64,000 nt of DNA from Hirsutella rhossiliensis (taxonomy: Eukaryota > Ascomycota > Sordariomycetes > Hypocreales > Ophiocordycipitaceae): the NCBI RefSeq assembly GCF_020360975.1, contig NW_025408673.1:3410001-3474000 (forward strand), given 5' to 3'. A program made the translations under genes and the position numbers. This document shows positions 10,463 to 19,536 of this stretch, one piece after another. The notes beneath the pieces are model-generated. The model did not search any database. It saw only the letters and a program-made list of their open reading frames with translations, and had not been told where the DNA came from. The first letter of the stretch is position 1. Every line of letters begins with the position of its first letter.

Positions 10463-10990
10463 CTCAAAGCTCAATCTTCGCGTGCCCCGCGAAACAAATA
10501 TAGGCAACCTTCGCGTGCCCCGCGATAAACAAATAGGCACCCACAACCTGGTCCTTCGCGCTGGACTGAAAACTCGTGCACTCCGACCGACCGTTGACCC
10601 GTTGCACTAAGGACTGTGCCCCGACTCAACACCGACCGACCCTCCTGTGTGTGATCAGGAGCCCGACCGATTCGCTTCGTTAAGGACTGCGTTGCGAATC
10701 ACTTCCGACCCCTCTGTATGTGATCAGAGGGTTGACTGTCCGTGAGGACACTCGACCAAGCCCTCCGAAGGTACTGGAGGCACCTGTCGACTCGTCTGCG
10801 TGTGCAGCTCGGCTCGGCCTTGACCCGCGCACGCACTAAGGACTGTGCAGCGCATCGACCCGTTCCTCTTCCTAAAGACTGGAAAGGAACAACCTCCGCC
10901 TGTCGACTTGACCCTCCTGTGTGTGATCAGGAGGTTTGGCCCACCGATTCGCTTCGTGTTGGATTCGACCCCGACTCGCCCTTGACTAGG
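10463..10990 (+). repeat. Repeat-rich leader of the LTR derivative
   Basis: A unit containing TTCGCGTGCCCCGCG occurs twice (about 10477-10545). A hairpin-forming motif of the type CTCCTGTGTGTGATCAGGAG occurs near 10645 and 10912, with a variant near 10706. Short phrases such as CGATTCGCTTCGT recur. No frame of interest is seen, and it may be a structured untranslated leader. Confidence 0.5.
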
Positions 10991-10992
10991 TG

Positions 10993-11250
10993 ATGCCGAA
11001 GAAACTCGACTACGGACCCCCGACAAGGAAGTCAGTCCGTACGGCATCGCAAGTGCCTGATCAAGGCCCCTCGACCCAAGACCAAGACCAAGACTCGACC
11101 CCGATTCTCCAGCTGCAAGAGGAGACGTCGGCCTCAATCGAAGACCCGCCAACGATGGCCCAAGTGACGGCTCAGCTGGCCGCCCGTCAACCTGCAATAC
11201 TGGATCGAATGTGCTGCAGCGGAGGAGGGCTGCGAGGAACGAGACGATGA
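10993..11250 (+). CDS. Short gag-like remnant of the LTR derivative
   Basis: From ATG 10993 an 85-residue frame starts MPKKLDYGPPTRKSVRT. It is rich in Q, D and S (GPSTQDQDQDS) and ends in a short unrelated tail after AQLAARQP. The start and low-complexity composition suit the disordered N-terminus of a gag protein. The abrupt tail suits an internal deletion that joined gag to the far end of pol. No domain can be named. Confidence 0.32.
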   Translation: MPKKLDYGPPTRKSVRTASQVPDQGPSTQDQDQDSTPILQLQEETSASIEDPPTMAQVTAQLAARQPAILDRMCCSGGGLRGTRR

Positions 11251-11339
11251 CGACACAGCAGAGAAAGCCGTGAAACCAAGAAGCCGCCGCCACGACTGAC
11301 TACCTTGATACGCATATCAAGGCCTTAGACGGGGGGCAG

Positions 11340-11561
11340 TGTCACGACCCTGGGCGCCAGCGTAGAGCCGCCAGCGCAGCACCTCACCAGTGTCACGTGC
11401 CCAAGCAGCATCACGTGCCCACGCGCGACCTCGTGTCTATATAAGGGCCCGCTCGGTCGTGTAGTCTAGTCTTCCTTTCTTGCTCCTTAGCTTTGAGTCT
11501 TTGTTCATAGTGCCAATACATCTTTATAGCCGTCAAGGCTCGTATGTGCCTGGCCGTAACA
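11340..11561 (+). repeat. 3' LTR of the gypsy-type derivative
   Basis: It begins TGTCACGACC just after the purine-rich tract GGGGGGCAG and ends GGCCGTAACA. A TATATAAG-type box near 11436 implies rightward transcription. Bases 11412-11561 are identical to the reverse complement of 63851-64000. Confidence 0.83.
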
Positions 11562-12022
11562 GAGACCTCAACTCGTTCGGACCTTCTTCTCGACACACCC
11601 CCTTAGCTATGAGCCGTCCCAACGGGTCAAAGCTACAGCCAAAGGGTTATAGGTCCTCAACGAGGTTACCGTGTAGTCGTGGCCGGGAGACCTCCCCTAA
11701 TATTCCTATGCGGTCAAGGGCCTCTCTCCTAACCGTCTTACTAGAATCCGGTCTCGTAGGTCTTCCATCCGGGTCTCAAGCTGAAGCCGGGTTTTTAAGT
11801 CAACTATTCCAATCATCTCTTGGAATTTCTGTAGTTTCTGACGAGGAGTGCCTTGGTTAGGCCGTCTGCTTTCATCTGTGCCGTAGGAACCCAACGGACT
11901 TGAATTCTTCCTTCTTGAGTCTCTTGGCGTAACCAATGCCGGTGGATATCAACATGCCGTAGTCTCGTTGATAGCTTCGCGTTAGTCTCTGCAAGCAGTC
12001 GTATCGCCGCAAAGCCAATCAC
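11562..12022 (-). pseudogene. 3' end of a second copia element (RNase H tail and start of LTR)
   Basis: On the minus strand, RLRHVDIHRHWLRQE, IQVRWVPTAQMKADGLTKAL and, after a shift, KLQKFQEMIG form the C-terminal RNase H end of a copia polyprotein. A purine tract (AAGGGGGTG) then leads into TGTCGAGAAGAAGG, the first 34 bases of an LTR (11595-11562) that also begins the LTRs at 15953 and 17462. The LTR is cut at 11561 by the gypsy-type derivative. The upstream side is fused to a SAT4-like gene near 12022. Confidence 0.78.
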
Positions 12023-12918
12023 GAAGACTATTCGACTGACGGAGATGCCAACGACGCTGCATTATGCGGTTAGAATCGCCTCGCCTTGGCAGTTGCCGGT
12101 GTACCCAGTACTTACGCAATGCCTGGCAAGAGGATGCAGGCCAGTTGAACCTTTTGCTTCCGCGGCATCTCCAAGATCTTGAGCATGGCCATGGGGAGGC
12201 CAAAGAGTAGCAGGTCGCAGGCCAGTGAGATGCCTGAGATGGCGCCGTATTATCGTATATCTCATCCCACTCCAAGCATTCGAACTTGGTCTCGTCCTCG
12301 AATGAGGTGGGCGCCCAAAGCATGTTGACGGGCTTGCAGTGGAAAATGATGAGGCACATCTGCGCCAGGTAACCGATGACCAAGACGGCGAATATTATCC
12401 GGATGGCGACGAGAAACCCCTTGTGCAGCGCGCAGATACGGTAGTAGAAGGCGAGGCCCGATATGCGGCAGAGGACGAGGGCAGTGGCGTAGACCAAGTG
12501 CGCAATCGAGTCGAAAATCTGCTGTCTCACCCACGTGGCGTCGTCGATGGCGAAACGGACAAAGGCGATGCTTCTTCCGGTGCCCAGGTTGATGAGTTCT
12601 ATACAAAGGGCCGCAAAGGGAATAAAGACGACCTGTGCGGGAAGGGAGTCAGCGGCTGGCCAGTCCTTGCCACGGCTCCTCCATCAGGGCGGCTCGCCAG
12701 CGACGCCAGCGCTATTCCGTCGTCAGGCCGAAGCCGAAGCGCTTGATGATGAACCTCCGCGAGAGCAGTCTGCAGATGACGACCAAGGTGGCCAGGGCTG
12801 TGACGACAGAGATGCTGACGATGCCCGCCACGTCTTGGCTCATTTCAAGTTCCTCGCGGGTGACTCGCGGCGGCAAACGGCCGGAAGCCATGGCTTCTTC
12901 AACTCGGGGGTCGCCCAT
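12023..12918 (-). pseudogene. Fungal SAT4/rhodopsin-like integral membrane protein, truncated
   Basis: The N-terminus starts at ATG 12918. Hydrophobic helices follow: VAGIVSISVVTALATLVVICR, then after an intron FIPFAALCIELINLGTGRS, RISGLAFYYRICALHKGF, and IIFAVLVIGYLAQMCLIIFHC followed by KPVNMLWAP. ACDLLLFGLPMAMLKILEMP follows in another frame, then an intron (GTAAGTACTG to CAG) and GISVSRIVFV. This order and the Cys after the fourth helix match the fungal rhodopsin-like SAT4 family, whose members usually run well beyond this point. A one-base loss in GFGLDD near 12715 breaks exon 1. The gene ends at the join to copia sequence, so the last helices and tail are lost. Confidence 0.7.
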
Positions 12919-13493
12919 TTTGGCTCAGTTGCATCACGATACTTCCAGTCTGCCGGCGAGAGAGAGCCGGGAAGCCGAGGAATATGAAGATGTTGAAAAG
13001 TCGACATGGGCTGCCTGGCGTGAGCGCGGAGGGCGTGAGACTGGACTACCTATTCTTTGCCACTCCTGAAGTGTCGGCCTCGGCCATGAGCCGCCTGTCA
13101 TTACTCGCATCATCCCAGCTTCTAGAAACTTTGTGCCAGAGGCAGTCTTTCCGCGCCGCAATTTCCCGGCCAAAATTGTGAGGAGCGAGTCAAGCCGGCG
13201 CTCAAGGGCAGACACTGTTTCACCTTCGCCGCACTACTGCCCACAAGGCGCAATATGCTCAACCGGACTTGAGCCCTGCCGGCTGTCGAAGGCTTCGACT
13301 CTTCTCGGAGGGCCAGCGGGGGAATCGCTGTGTAGGACGGTCGTCGCGATCGAGTCCCATCGTTTGGAGACTCCAGAGTCTGCTTCAGCCTCTTCATCCG
13401 CTTGGCCCATCTCGCAGCTATCTGTCGGGTTGACTCATGCCTGCGCCTCTTTTAGGGCCGGGGTCTTTCTTCTATTGCTTGGCTGATGTGTAC
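12919..13493. other. Intergenic, no supported gene
   Basis: This would hold the promoter side of the SAT4-like pseudogene. I see only overlapping open frames with no protein signature on either strand. Confidence 0.4.
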
Positions 13494-13745
13494 GGTATGG
13501 TATGGATTTATTTCGCCCGGAGGATACTTCCCATAGGGCCTAGACGTTCTGGCTATTGACGGTTCGATACACTGATGCATGACACCTCAAGCCCCACAGA
13601 TCATCTTACGCTGCGCCAACCATTCCACTGTTCGCTCCATGACAGACCTGCTTGAAGGTCAATTTCTCCAAGTGTTCAGCATCCTATCCTCAGCAACTGA
13701 AGCGCGATTTGTCGAAGCTGAAGCTGGTTGTGTTAGTAATTGATG
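13494..13745 (-). mobile_element. 3' tail of the Tad1-like LINE family
   Basis: The stretch matches 3407-3660 in order, with GGATTTATTTCGCCCGGAGG, a shared ATGACAG(A/G)CCT block and CTCCAAGTGTTCAGCATCCTAT. It starts with a (GGTAT)n run at the end equivalent to the (GGTA)n tail of the first copy. Only the untranslated end is kept, as in a heavily 5'-truncated insertion. Confidence 0.8.
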
Positions 13746-13904
13746 GTGGTTGGTACGCCTATTGTACTTGACGGATTCTTCTGTTGCAATTAACTTTTTG
13801 TTTTCGGTTCTTTCTTTGAACTTGACGTTGTGAACTGGTGTTCTCTCATGACGTTGGCCCTGATGACGAGCGGGAACCCGGGTGTACCCTGTTCACTCAG
13901 GGGT

Positions 13905-13978
13905 TCCTCCAGCCGGTTTCGAACCGACCTCTCTGCAGCGCAGAAACTCCAGACGTGTCACCACTACGCCATGGAGGC
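13905..13978 (-). tRNA. tRNA-like sequence, probably a tRNA pseudogene or SINE head
   Basis: The minus strand has a consensus A box (TGGCGTAGTGG) and B box (GGTTCGAAACC), spaced as in a tRNA. The length is 74, the acceptor arms GCCTCCA and TGGAGGA pair at 6 of 7 positions, and the T arm is good. The anticodon arm does not fold normally: CTGGAG/CTGCAG has a G-G mismatch and an 8-base loop. No isotype can be assigned. It could be the promoter part of a tRNA-derived SINE. Confidence 0.5.
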
Positions 13979-14462
13979 CATGTGTACGGTGGGCGAGGGC
14001 TGTGGGGAGGTTCCAGAAGGAGTCACGACGACGGGGTAGACCTAATCGTGCCCGCCCCCACTTTATTGGGATTCGCTTGGGCTCACCAACTCACGTGGGG
14101 GGGGGAACGGGTACCCGCCCAAGTACGGCAAGGAAAACTGGACCCATCATCAGCAGTCAAGTACGACCCAGGGCGCGACTGGGCGTCCAGAGGCCACCTC
14201 AACGATATTGCTGGGTGGACGGATTCAATACAGTACTACTCGGAGGTGGTCCCGGGCTGATGAGACGCTAACTTCGGTCGTAAGTCCAGAGCTGCCGTAC
14301 AAAAGACCCAGCACACGCCTCAAGCCGTTACTGCGCTCGCGCAAATCTGCTCATCACGCGCAGTGTTTTGCATCGGCATTTCTACGAAAATGCGTGATGG
14401 GCGCCGCGAAAAATCGCTGTCTGGCCTGGAAAATATCTCCCACTTTCAACCTGACTGCGACG

Positions 14463-15175
14463 ATGATTGACGATGATGACATTTTGAATGGCCCGTCACT
14501 TCCGAATCTGCATCAGTTCACACAGCACAACCTCACACCCCCTTCTATCGTCGACGAAGCTTCAGATCCGGACGGACACACATCGTCACATGCAAACAAC
14601 AGCAATCCGTAATCACCCCTCCGCTTTCTGGTTCGTTAGCTGATACTGACCGTTCCAGCTCTCAAGGTGGAGACGCGGCATCCTTCTGCTGCCTGTTTCC
14701 GCGATGCATAACACCACCCTTTCAGCGGTGCGAAGAATTGGATGGACATTACAAGCGCTCACATTGCAAGCAATCTAAACATCGCAAATTCCGCGAGGAT
14801 CTGTTCTGCTGCGATTACTTCGACTGTACCCGCTCAGCCCCGTTTGGCCAACGAAAGGATTTACGTCGGCACCTGCGGAGGGTTCACCAGGAAACCATCG
14901 ACAAGCATCACCGCACAGAAATTAAGGACTCTTGTGGAGAGTTCAGATGTTATACCTGCCTTATAAGAGCCCCAATTGATTATTTCGGAGAGGCCTGCCC
15001 CAATTCCAATTGCGCGACGCCGTGGCAAGTGGACTGGGTTGAGACATTGCAGGCGACAGGAGGAGGCGGCCGAGCGGGCGATGGCAGTCCCGAGCAACGA
15101 CAGCCAACCCAACGTCGAGAGCGTTCGGATGATACAGACGCGGGTGATAAATGCATGCAGTTGCCCCATTATTGA
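14463..15175 (+). CDS. C2H2-type zinc finger protein, two exons
   Basis: Exon 1 is 14463-14608 and exon 2 is 14659-15175. The 50-nt intron has a GTAATC donor, a GCTGATACTGAC branch region and a CCAG acceptor. The spliced frame is exactly 221 codons, or 220 residues. Finger 1 uses Cys60, Cys65, His79 and His84 (LFPRC...GHYKRSH). Finger 2 uses Cys100, Cys105, His120 and His125 (CCDYFDC...DLRRHLRRVH). A further Cys cluster (CYTC and CPNSNC) follows, and the last third is polar and low in complexity. The spacing suggests nucleic acid binding, possibly a transcription factor; the target is unknown. An upstream extension of the frame is open, so the start is a choice based on the MIDDDD beginning. 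It lies between a tRNA-like sequence and an LTR and shows no break. Confidence 0.65.
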
Positions 15176-15442
15176 GTATCCAGCTGGAAGAGACCATGGA
15201 TAACATATTTCCCTGCCTGCTCCGCTCCATGATCAGGTCACGGGTGCTTCATGATGACTTGGTTCGGTGAAGAGAGGTGTCAGGAAGCCTGCGCCTGCCT
15301 GTACCATATGCGTCAATTGACGTGTACGCCTGTAACAGCAGGTGACTCTCTTTTTCGTGACAAGAGGGTCGGCTAAGATGAGGAGGCATCTGAGAAGCAG
15401 AAGTGCGCAAATTGCCTGTATGTGAGAAGACTGCCAGAACTC

Positions 15443-15953
15443 TGTCTCGCCAAGGAGAGAACAAAAATTGGGCATAAAAGTGAATAAAGGGACTTTTTCG
15501 TAGGTAGGTTCTCATATGACCAGGAGGTCTGTGTAATATCTGTGCCCCGTTGCCCTTTATCCGTCCAAACAGTCTTTTTATATCCCTCGAACTTTCTCCC
15601 GAGTTGATATCCTGTTTTCAGGTATAGTATACATTCTAGCAGGAAGAGGGCACTTCTTGCCAGTTACTGAAGGCCGCGTAAGTCATCTACGTCAGCAACA
15701 TCAGCTCCATCCCCCCGATCAAATAGCTCTTCTGGCTATGAGATCGATAGTTCAGTCTCTCGAGGTCCCCGCGCCAGTAATAGTTATGCCGGACTCCTCA
15801 AAGGGTCCCCGTTCGAATAGGAGATCCTCCGGACCCCTCAGTGGTCTAGGAGGAAGAAAGAACAGTCTGTAGACTTCCTTTCTTACCTGGTTTCCAGCTG
15901 TATTACCTAGAGAGACCTAGAGACCTCAATTCGTTCGGACCTTCTTCTCGACA
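15443..15953 (-). repeat. Copia-type LTR, copy 1
   Basis: Read on the minus strand it starts TGTCGAGAAGAAGG (15953) and ends GGCGAGACA (15443), with a TATAAAAAG box near 15582. It aligns almost throughout with 16939-17462 and shares its start with the LTR remnant at 11562-11595 that follows a copia pol end. No matching 5-bp target duplication was seen around it alone. Confidence 0.8.
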
Positions 15954-16350
15954 GAAGATGGAGGCTTGAAGAACGGTTACAACCGATGTATGTAATTGAT
16001 CAGGAGGGCTTATTGCACCAAAAGTAGAACGCGCGCTCCAACAAGTGGTGCGCAATTGACAGTTATGGCATTGGTCTGTGTGTGACAGAGCGGGTACGCG
16101 CTGGGCAAGTATGGTCATCTCAGTAAAACTACCACGGTGACGACAAACCTTGCGAAGATTCGGAGCTTCATTGAGCAGCTCGCTGGTCTCAAATACAGTC
16201 AAGCTGTGCACGCCGTCAAGAGGGAGCACGCCGTCTACGCGGGCAATGATATCCTAGATCGCTACACTCAGTCTATTTACTAGGGAATCATCAAGAAAGG
16301 TGCAAAATGTCTTGATCCGACCAAGTTGCCTACGTCAAAGGGACCCCTGA

Positions 16351-16723
16351 GTGACTTCACAAATGGCCGAGAAGATCGCAACCAAAAGATTCATGATCGA
16401 AACCGGCTATGGAGTAAGCGATGCAAACCAGCGTCGATGTCGTCGGGTCTGGAAGAGTCTGTTTGACATGCGCGAGGCCGGTGTCGATAAGATCCTCTTT
16501 TATCGGACAAAAGACTTTGACACCTTCCTTCTGCGAGCGTTACCCCAAAGGCGCGGAAGCCTCTTTGGTCGAGACCGTACTCTCGTGGGAAAAGGTCCAC
16601 GGTCCGCACATTGAGCAACTTGAGGATCGGTTGAAAAAGGAGACTTCGGAAGATTTCACTGGAAGATCATGGCTGGATCAGCCACACTTTTTTTTTGATT
16701 CATTACGCGTATGCAGCCCGTAG
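16351..16723 (+). pseudogene. Broken host-type gene fragment between two LTRs
   Basis: Two frames read as one protein. The first gives MAEKIATKRFMIETGYG and VWKSLFDMREAGVDKILFYR; after a shift near 16535 come ERYPKGAEASLVETVLSWEKV and EQLEDRLKKETSEDF. The phrasing looks like a helical cellular protein, not a retroelement protein, but I cannot name the family. It runs antisense to the LTRs. The fragment starts without a clear promoter and ends near an oligo-T stretch. It may be host sequence captured between the LTRs or a locus hit twice by LTR insertions. Confidence 0.5.
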
Positions 16724-16890
16724 GGCTATGACGCGGCGGGCCTGCGGGCCTAAGGCTCTATCACGGGGCAGACCTAGGATGCCGGGGAAGATCTATGTTG
16801 TGCTGTGAGGAGGGCAAACTACGGAGGTGGAACAGAGTCTAGACTAAGTATAGGGAGGCACGTGACCGAACCCAGGTTGGTGCCGTGACA

Positions 16891-16938
16891 GGCTCGCGGG
16901 CTCGCAGTAGCTATCTAGCTAGCTTTTGAAGGAAAAAC
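16891..16938 (+). repeat. 48-bp repeat, inverted copy near 20.68 kb
   Basis: The stretch from GGCTCGCGGG through TAGCTATCTAGCTAGC to GAAGG is matched in inverted orientation by 20657-20704. Both copies sit beside the end of an LTR, so it may be LTR-adjacent internal sequence shared by related elements. Confidence 0.6.
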
Positions 16939-17462
16939 AGATCTCGCGAAGGAGAGATCAAAAGTGGGTATAGAAGTGAATAAAGGGACTTTTCGTAGGT
17001 AGATTCCCAGATGATCTGATAGTCTGTGATGTGCATCTGTTGATTGATCTGCCCCAGTTGCCCTTTTCCCGTCCAAACAGCCCCTTTTGTATCACTCCAC
17101 GCTTCTCCCGAGTTGATATCCTGTTTTCAGGTATAGTATACATTCTAGCAGGAAGAGGGCACTTCTTGCCAGTTACTGAAGGCCGCGTAAGTCATCTACG
17201 TCAGCAACATCAGCTCCATCTCCCCGATCGAATAGCTCTTCTAGCTATGAGATCGATAGTTCAGTCTCTCGAGGTCCCCGAGCCAGTAATAGTTATGCCG
17301 GACTCCTCAAAGGGTCCCCGTTCGAATAGGAGATCCTCCGGACCCCTCAGTGGTCTAGGAGGAAGAAAGAACAGTCTGCAGACTTCCCTTCTTACCTGGT
17401 TTCAAGCTGTATTACCTAGAGAGACCTAGAGACCTCAATTCGTTCGGACCTTCTTCTCGACA
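16939..17462 (-). repeat. Copia-type LTR, copy 2
   Basis: It is homologous to 15443-15953. On the minus strand it starts TGTCGAGAAG at 17462. Its other end (CGCGAGAT) has lost the final ACA. With copy 1 it could be the 5' LTR of a minus-strand element with about 1 kb between, but no PBS or pol sequence is seen there. Confidence 0.78.
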
Positions 17463-17463
17463 C

Positions 17464-17545
17464 GATTTGATTTGATTTGATTCAGCGCAGGAGCAATTTG
17501 ATTTGATTTGATTTGGATAAATTTGATTTGATTTGATTTGATTAT
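17464..17545. repeat. (TTTGA)n pentanucleotide repeat
   Basis: Three blocks of the pentamer (written ATTTG on this strand) are separated by short unrelated pieces, and GATTTATCTATTTG follows. It begins next to the LTR end. It may be a microsatellite or, as with the GGTA and GGTAT runs, the tail of another LINE on the minus strand. Confidence 0.7.
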
Positions 17546-19002
17546 GATTTATCTATTTGCAAGTCTGGAACTTGGCTGCTCTCGCGAAGAGAGGGTGCAA
17601 GTGATGAATAGATTAAGTTCCTTGTCCTTCTGTTATTCCTCCTCTCTAACAGAAAGTGACTTCTTATAGTTCTGTCACTTGTCTGTGGTGGCGATGTCGC
17701 CACCCAGGCCGCCTAGATGACGTTGTCATCTAGAAGGTTCGATACCACCGCTTACCAACGACATTATTCATCCTTCTCAGTCACCTTTGCTAGAGTCAGC
17801 CCGACTAGGTAACCCTCGGACTTAGATCGTTAACCCGTTTTCACGACAGCTGCAGGATTAATTTTCGCTGCGACTGGCCAGTCGGACAATCTGTTGCATG
17901 ACATGGTGCGTTGCATGACGCAGTGAGGTACGTTAACCTTGTTACATGTCGGAACGACCGGCGCACCACGCAAAAATGTTTCGCGCACATTGTCATGGTA
18001 CACGGCCATGATGTTCCTGATATACACTGTTCTAGCATTAAGCGTGCGTTTCGGGAGTTAGTTATATGACTCTCCAATCCCTCAAGGGGCTTAACTTCTT
18101 AAGTCAGGAACGTCACGCTGCCCACCCAATACGATGGTCAAACACTAGGGAGAACGGGCAGCTTGGTTTGCTTGGCCTTACTCAGTCAGCTTAGATTGAC
18201 TGCCCTGAGCCCCTGACTGTTGGAACTTCTGCTCGTTTCAAGAGGCATATCATACTAGAAGCATCACCAAAGATGACACAAGCCGCTGCTGAAGCGCGAT
18301 AGCCATTCTTCATCACGGCTCTCAGCAACTTTAAGCCGGTCCCCAGGACCCCCTGCGACAATGAAGGCAGATAATACGGATACTAGATCAGTCCAGATCC
18401 GTCTCTGCCGTGCCATCCGAAGCACACGAGTTCAGCGCCGCCACTGGCCCACTGCCGCCACCACTATTACGCATTGCCTGTTTTAGCCAGATCCACCGGC
18501 AAGGGTCCGGGGCTACCAGAAACTGGTTGTCTCTTGTCTCTGCCTGAAACTCCGATTCGCATGAATTCACCAACTCATGCTCAACTTCGAGTTCAACGGG
18601 GCCTTGACCCTAGCCGACGGCTCGCGTCTCTACACGCCGGTATACGCACGTCTTTGGATGATCGTGCTACTGTTTGACTGGCATTCTCTGCTCCGCTCAA
18701 CCCTCCAACTTCCAAATAGAAATGCCGCGACTCGTCAGATGGCTTTCTTGTCTCCGTACTAAGAACGGCTCCCGCGCACCTCCGTCAGGCTGGAGGGTCC
18801 AAAGGCCCTCTAAGTTAAGCCGTCGGTAATCTGGTGGGCTGTCCTACGTGCCACTGTTTAACGGATCACGCCCTAGAAGCTAAGCACAATCGGTTTCGTG
18901 GTCATTTATGGAGCATAGGACTACGCGGCCTGCCTGCTGCGGCCGCTTCAGAGACGCCCATCCACAATTTGCCGTGACTAAGTAGATGCAACACTCGGAG
19001 GG
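17546..19002. other. Intergenic, no supported gene
   Basis: A CTCTCGCGAAGAGAG motif at about 17578 resembles the ends of the LTRs in this window, so a decayed LTR may start there. I could not find its other end. No protein signature or RNA gene was found. Confidence 0.4.
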
Positions 19003-19010
19003 TATAAATA
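19003..19010 (+). promoter_or_regulatory. TATA box upstream of the secreted lysine-rich gene
   Basis: TATAAATA lies 122 bases before the ATG at 19132, in an intergenic stretch with no competing frame. Confidence 0.6.
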
Positions 19011-19131
19011 GAGGCTCGATTTCCCCTAGAAACAGTTCTGTAGACAAGAGAATACTCACCAAGCACTGAAAGAGTCTCCATTATCTAGTAAATCCCCTTG
19101 AAATTTTTCAATATTGCCCAAATTCGTCACT

Positions 19132-19536
19132 ATGAAGGCCAGCGCCGTCGCCTATCTCCTCACCTGCCTCGTCGGCACCGCCCTGGCAGTGCCAGCCGGC
19201 GATCAGGCCTGGGGACCAGACAAGCGAGAAATCACCGAGCCCAGCCACTCGCTCAACGCTAGGCGCACTGAAGACATCGCCAGCGTGAGCAATGCCAACG
19301 CTGCGACCAATGGAGCTGCTGATCAGGCTACCGTCGAGGTCAGGGATCCCAAGAAGAAGAAGAAGAAGAAGAAGGGCAAGAAAGGCGCCAAGAAAGCCAA
19401 CGCCGCCCAGGCAGCTGGCGCAAAGGCAGCCAAGCGCGAGCTCTCTGGTGAAGACGAGGGCTCCCTTCAGGCCAGGGACCCCAAGAAGAAGGGCAAGAAG
19501 GGCGCCAAGAAAGCCAAGAAAGCCAACGCCGCCTAG
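19132..19536 (+). CDS. Small secreted lysine-rich repeat protein with Kex2-type sites
   Basis: The protein has 134 residues. A signal peptide is clear: MKASAVAYLLTCLVGTALA with a likely cut after Ala19. Dibasic sites KR (31-32), RR (44-45) and KR (101-102) could be cut by a Kex2-type protease. Two copies of a basic unit follow: RDP, a lysine run, GKKGAKK and NAA at 71-92 and at 115-134. The second copy ends the protein. The linkers are acidic or Ala/Asn-rich. ATG 19132 is preferred because it begins the signal peptide. A TATA box lies upstream and no intron is needed. The layout resembles fungal Kex2-processed repeat proteins and small secreted effectors, but no family is recognised. Activity is unknown; basic repeats may bind acidic polymers or membranes, which is only inference. 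Confidence 0.7.
   Translation: MKASAVAYLLTCLVGTALAVPAGDQAWGPDKREITEPSHSLNARRTEDIASVSNANAATNGAADQATVEVRDPKKKKKKKKGKKGAKKANAAQAAGAKAAKRELSGEDEGSLQARDPKKKGKKGAKKAKKANAA

Larger units (their letters stand above)
10446..11561 (+). mobile_element. Deletion derivative of a gypsy-type LTR retrotransposon
   Basis: The right end is a complete LTR preceded by a purine tract. The left end keeps only the last 14 bases of that LTR (10446-10459). The 880-bp interior holds a repeat-rich leader, a short gag-like start (10993) and no protease, reverse transcriptase or integrase. I read it as an internally deleted, non-autonomous copy. Gypsy is inferred from overall form, not from a pol gene. Confidence 0.6.

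Noticed and set aside
18780..18900. Possible 5S rRNA fragment (AAGTTAAGCCGTCGG)
   Set aside because: Only a few words resemble 5S rRNA, and the expected flanking helices are missing.
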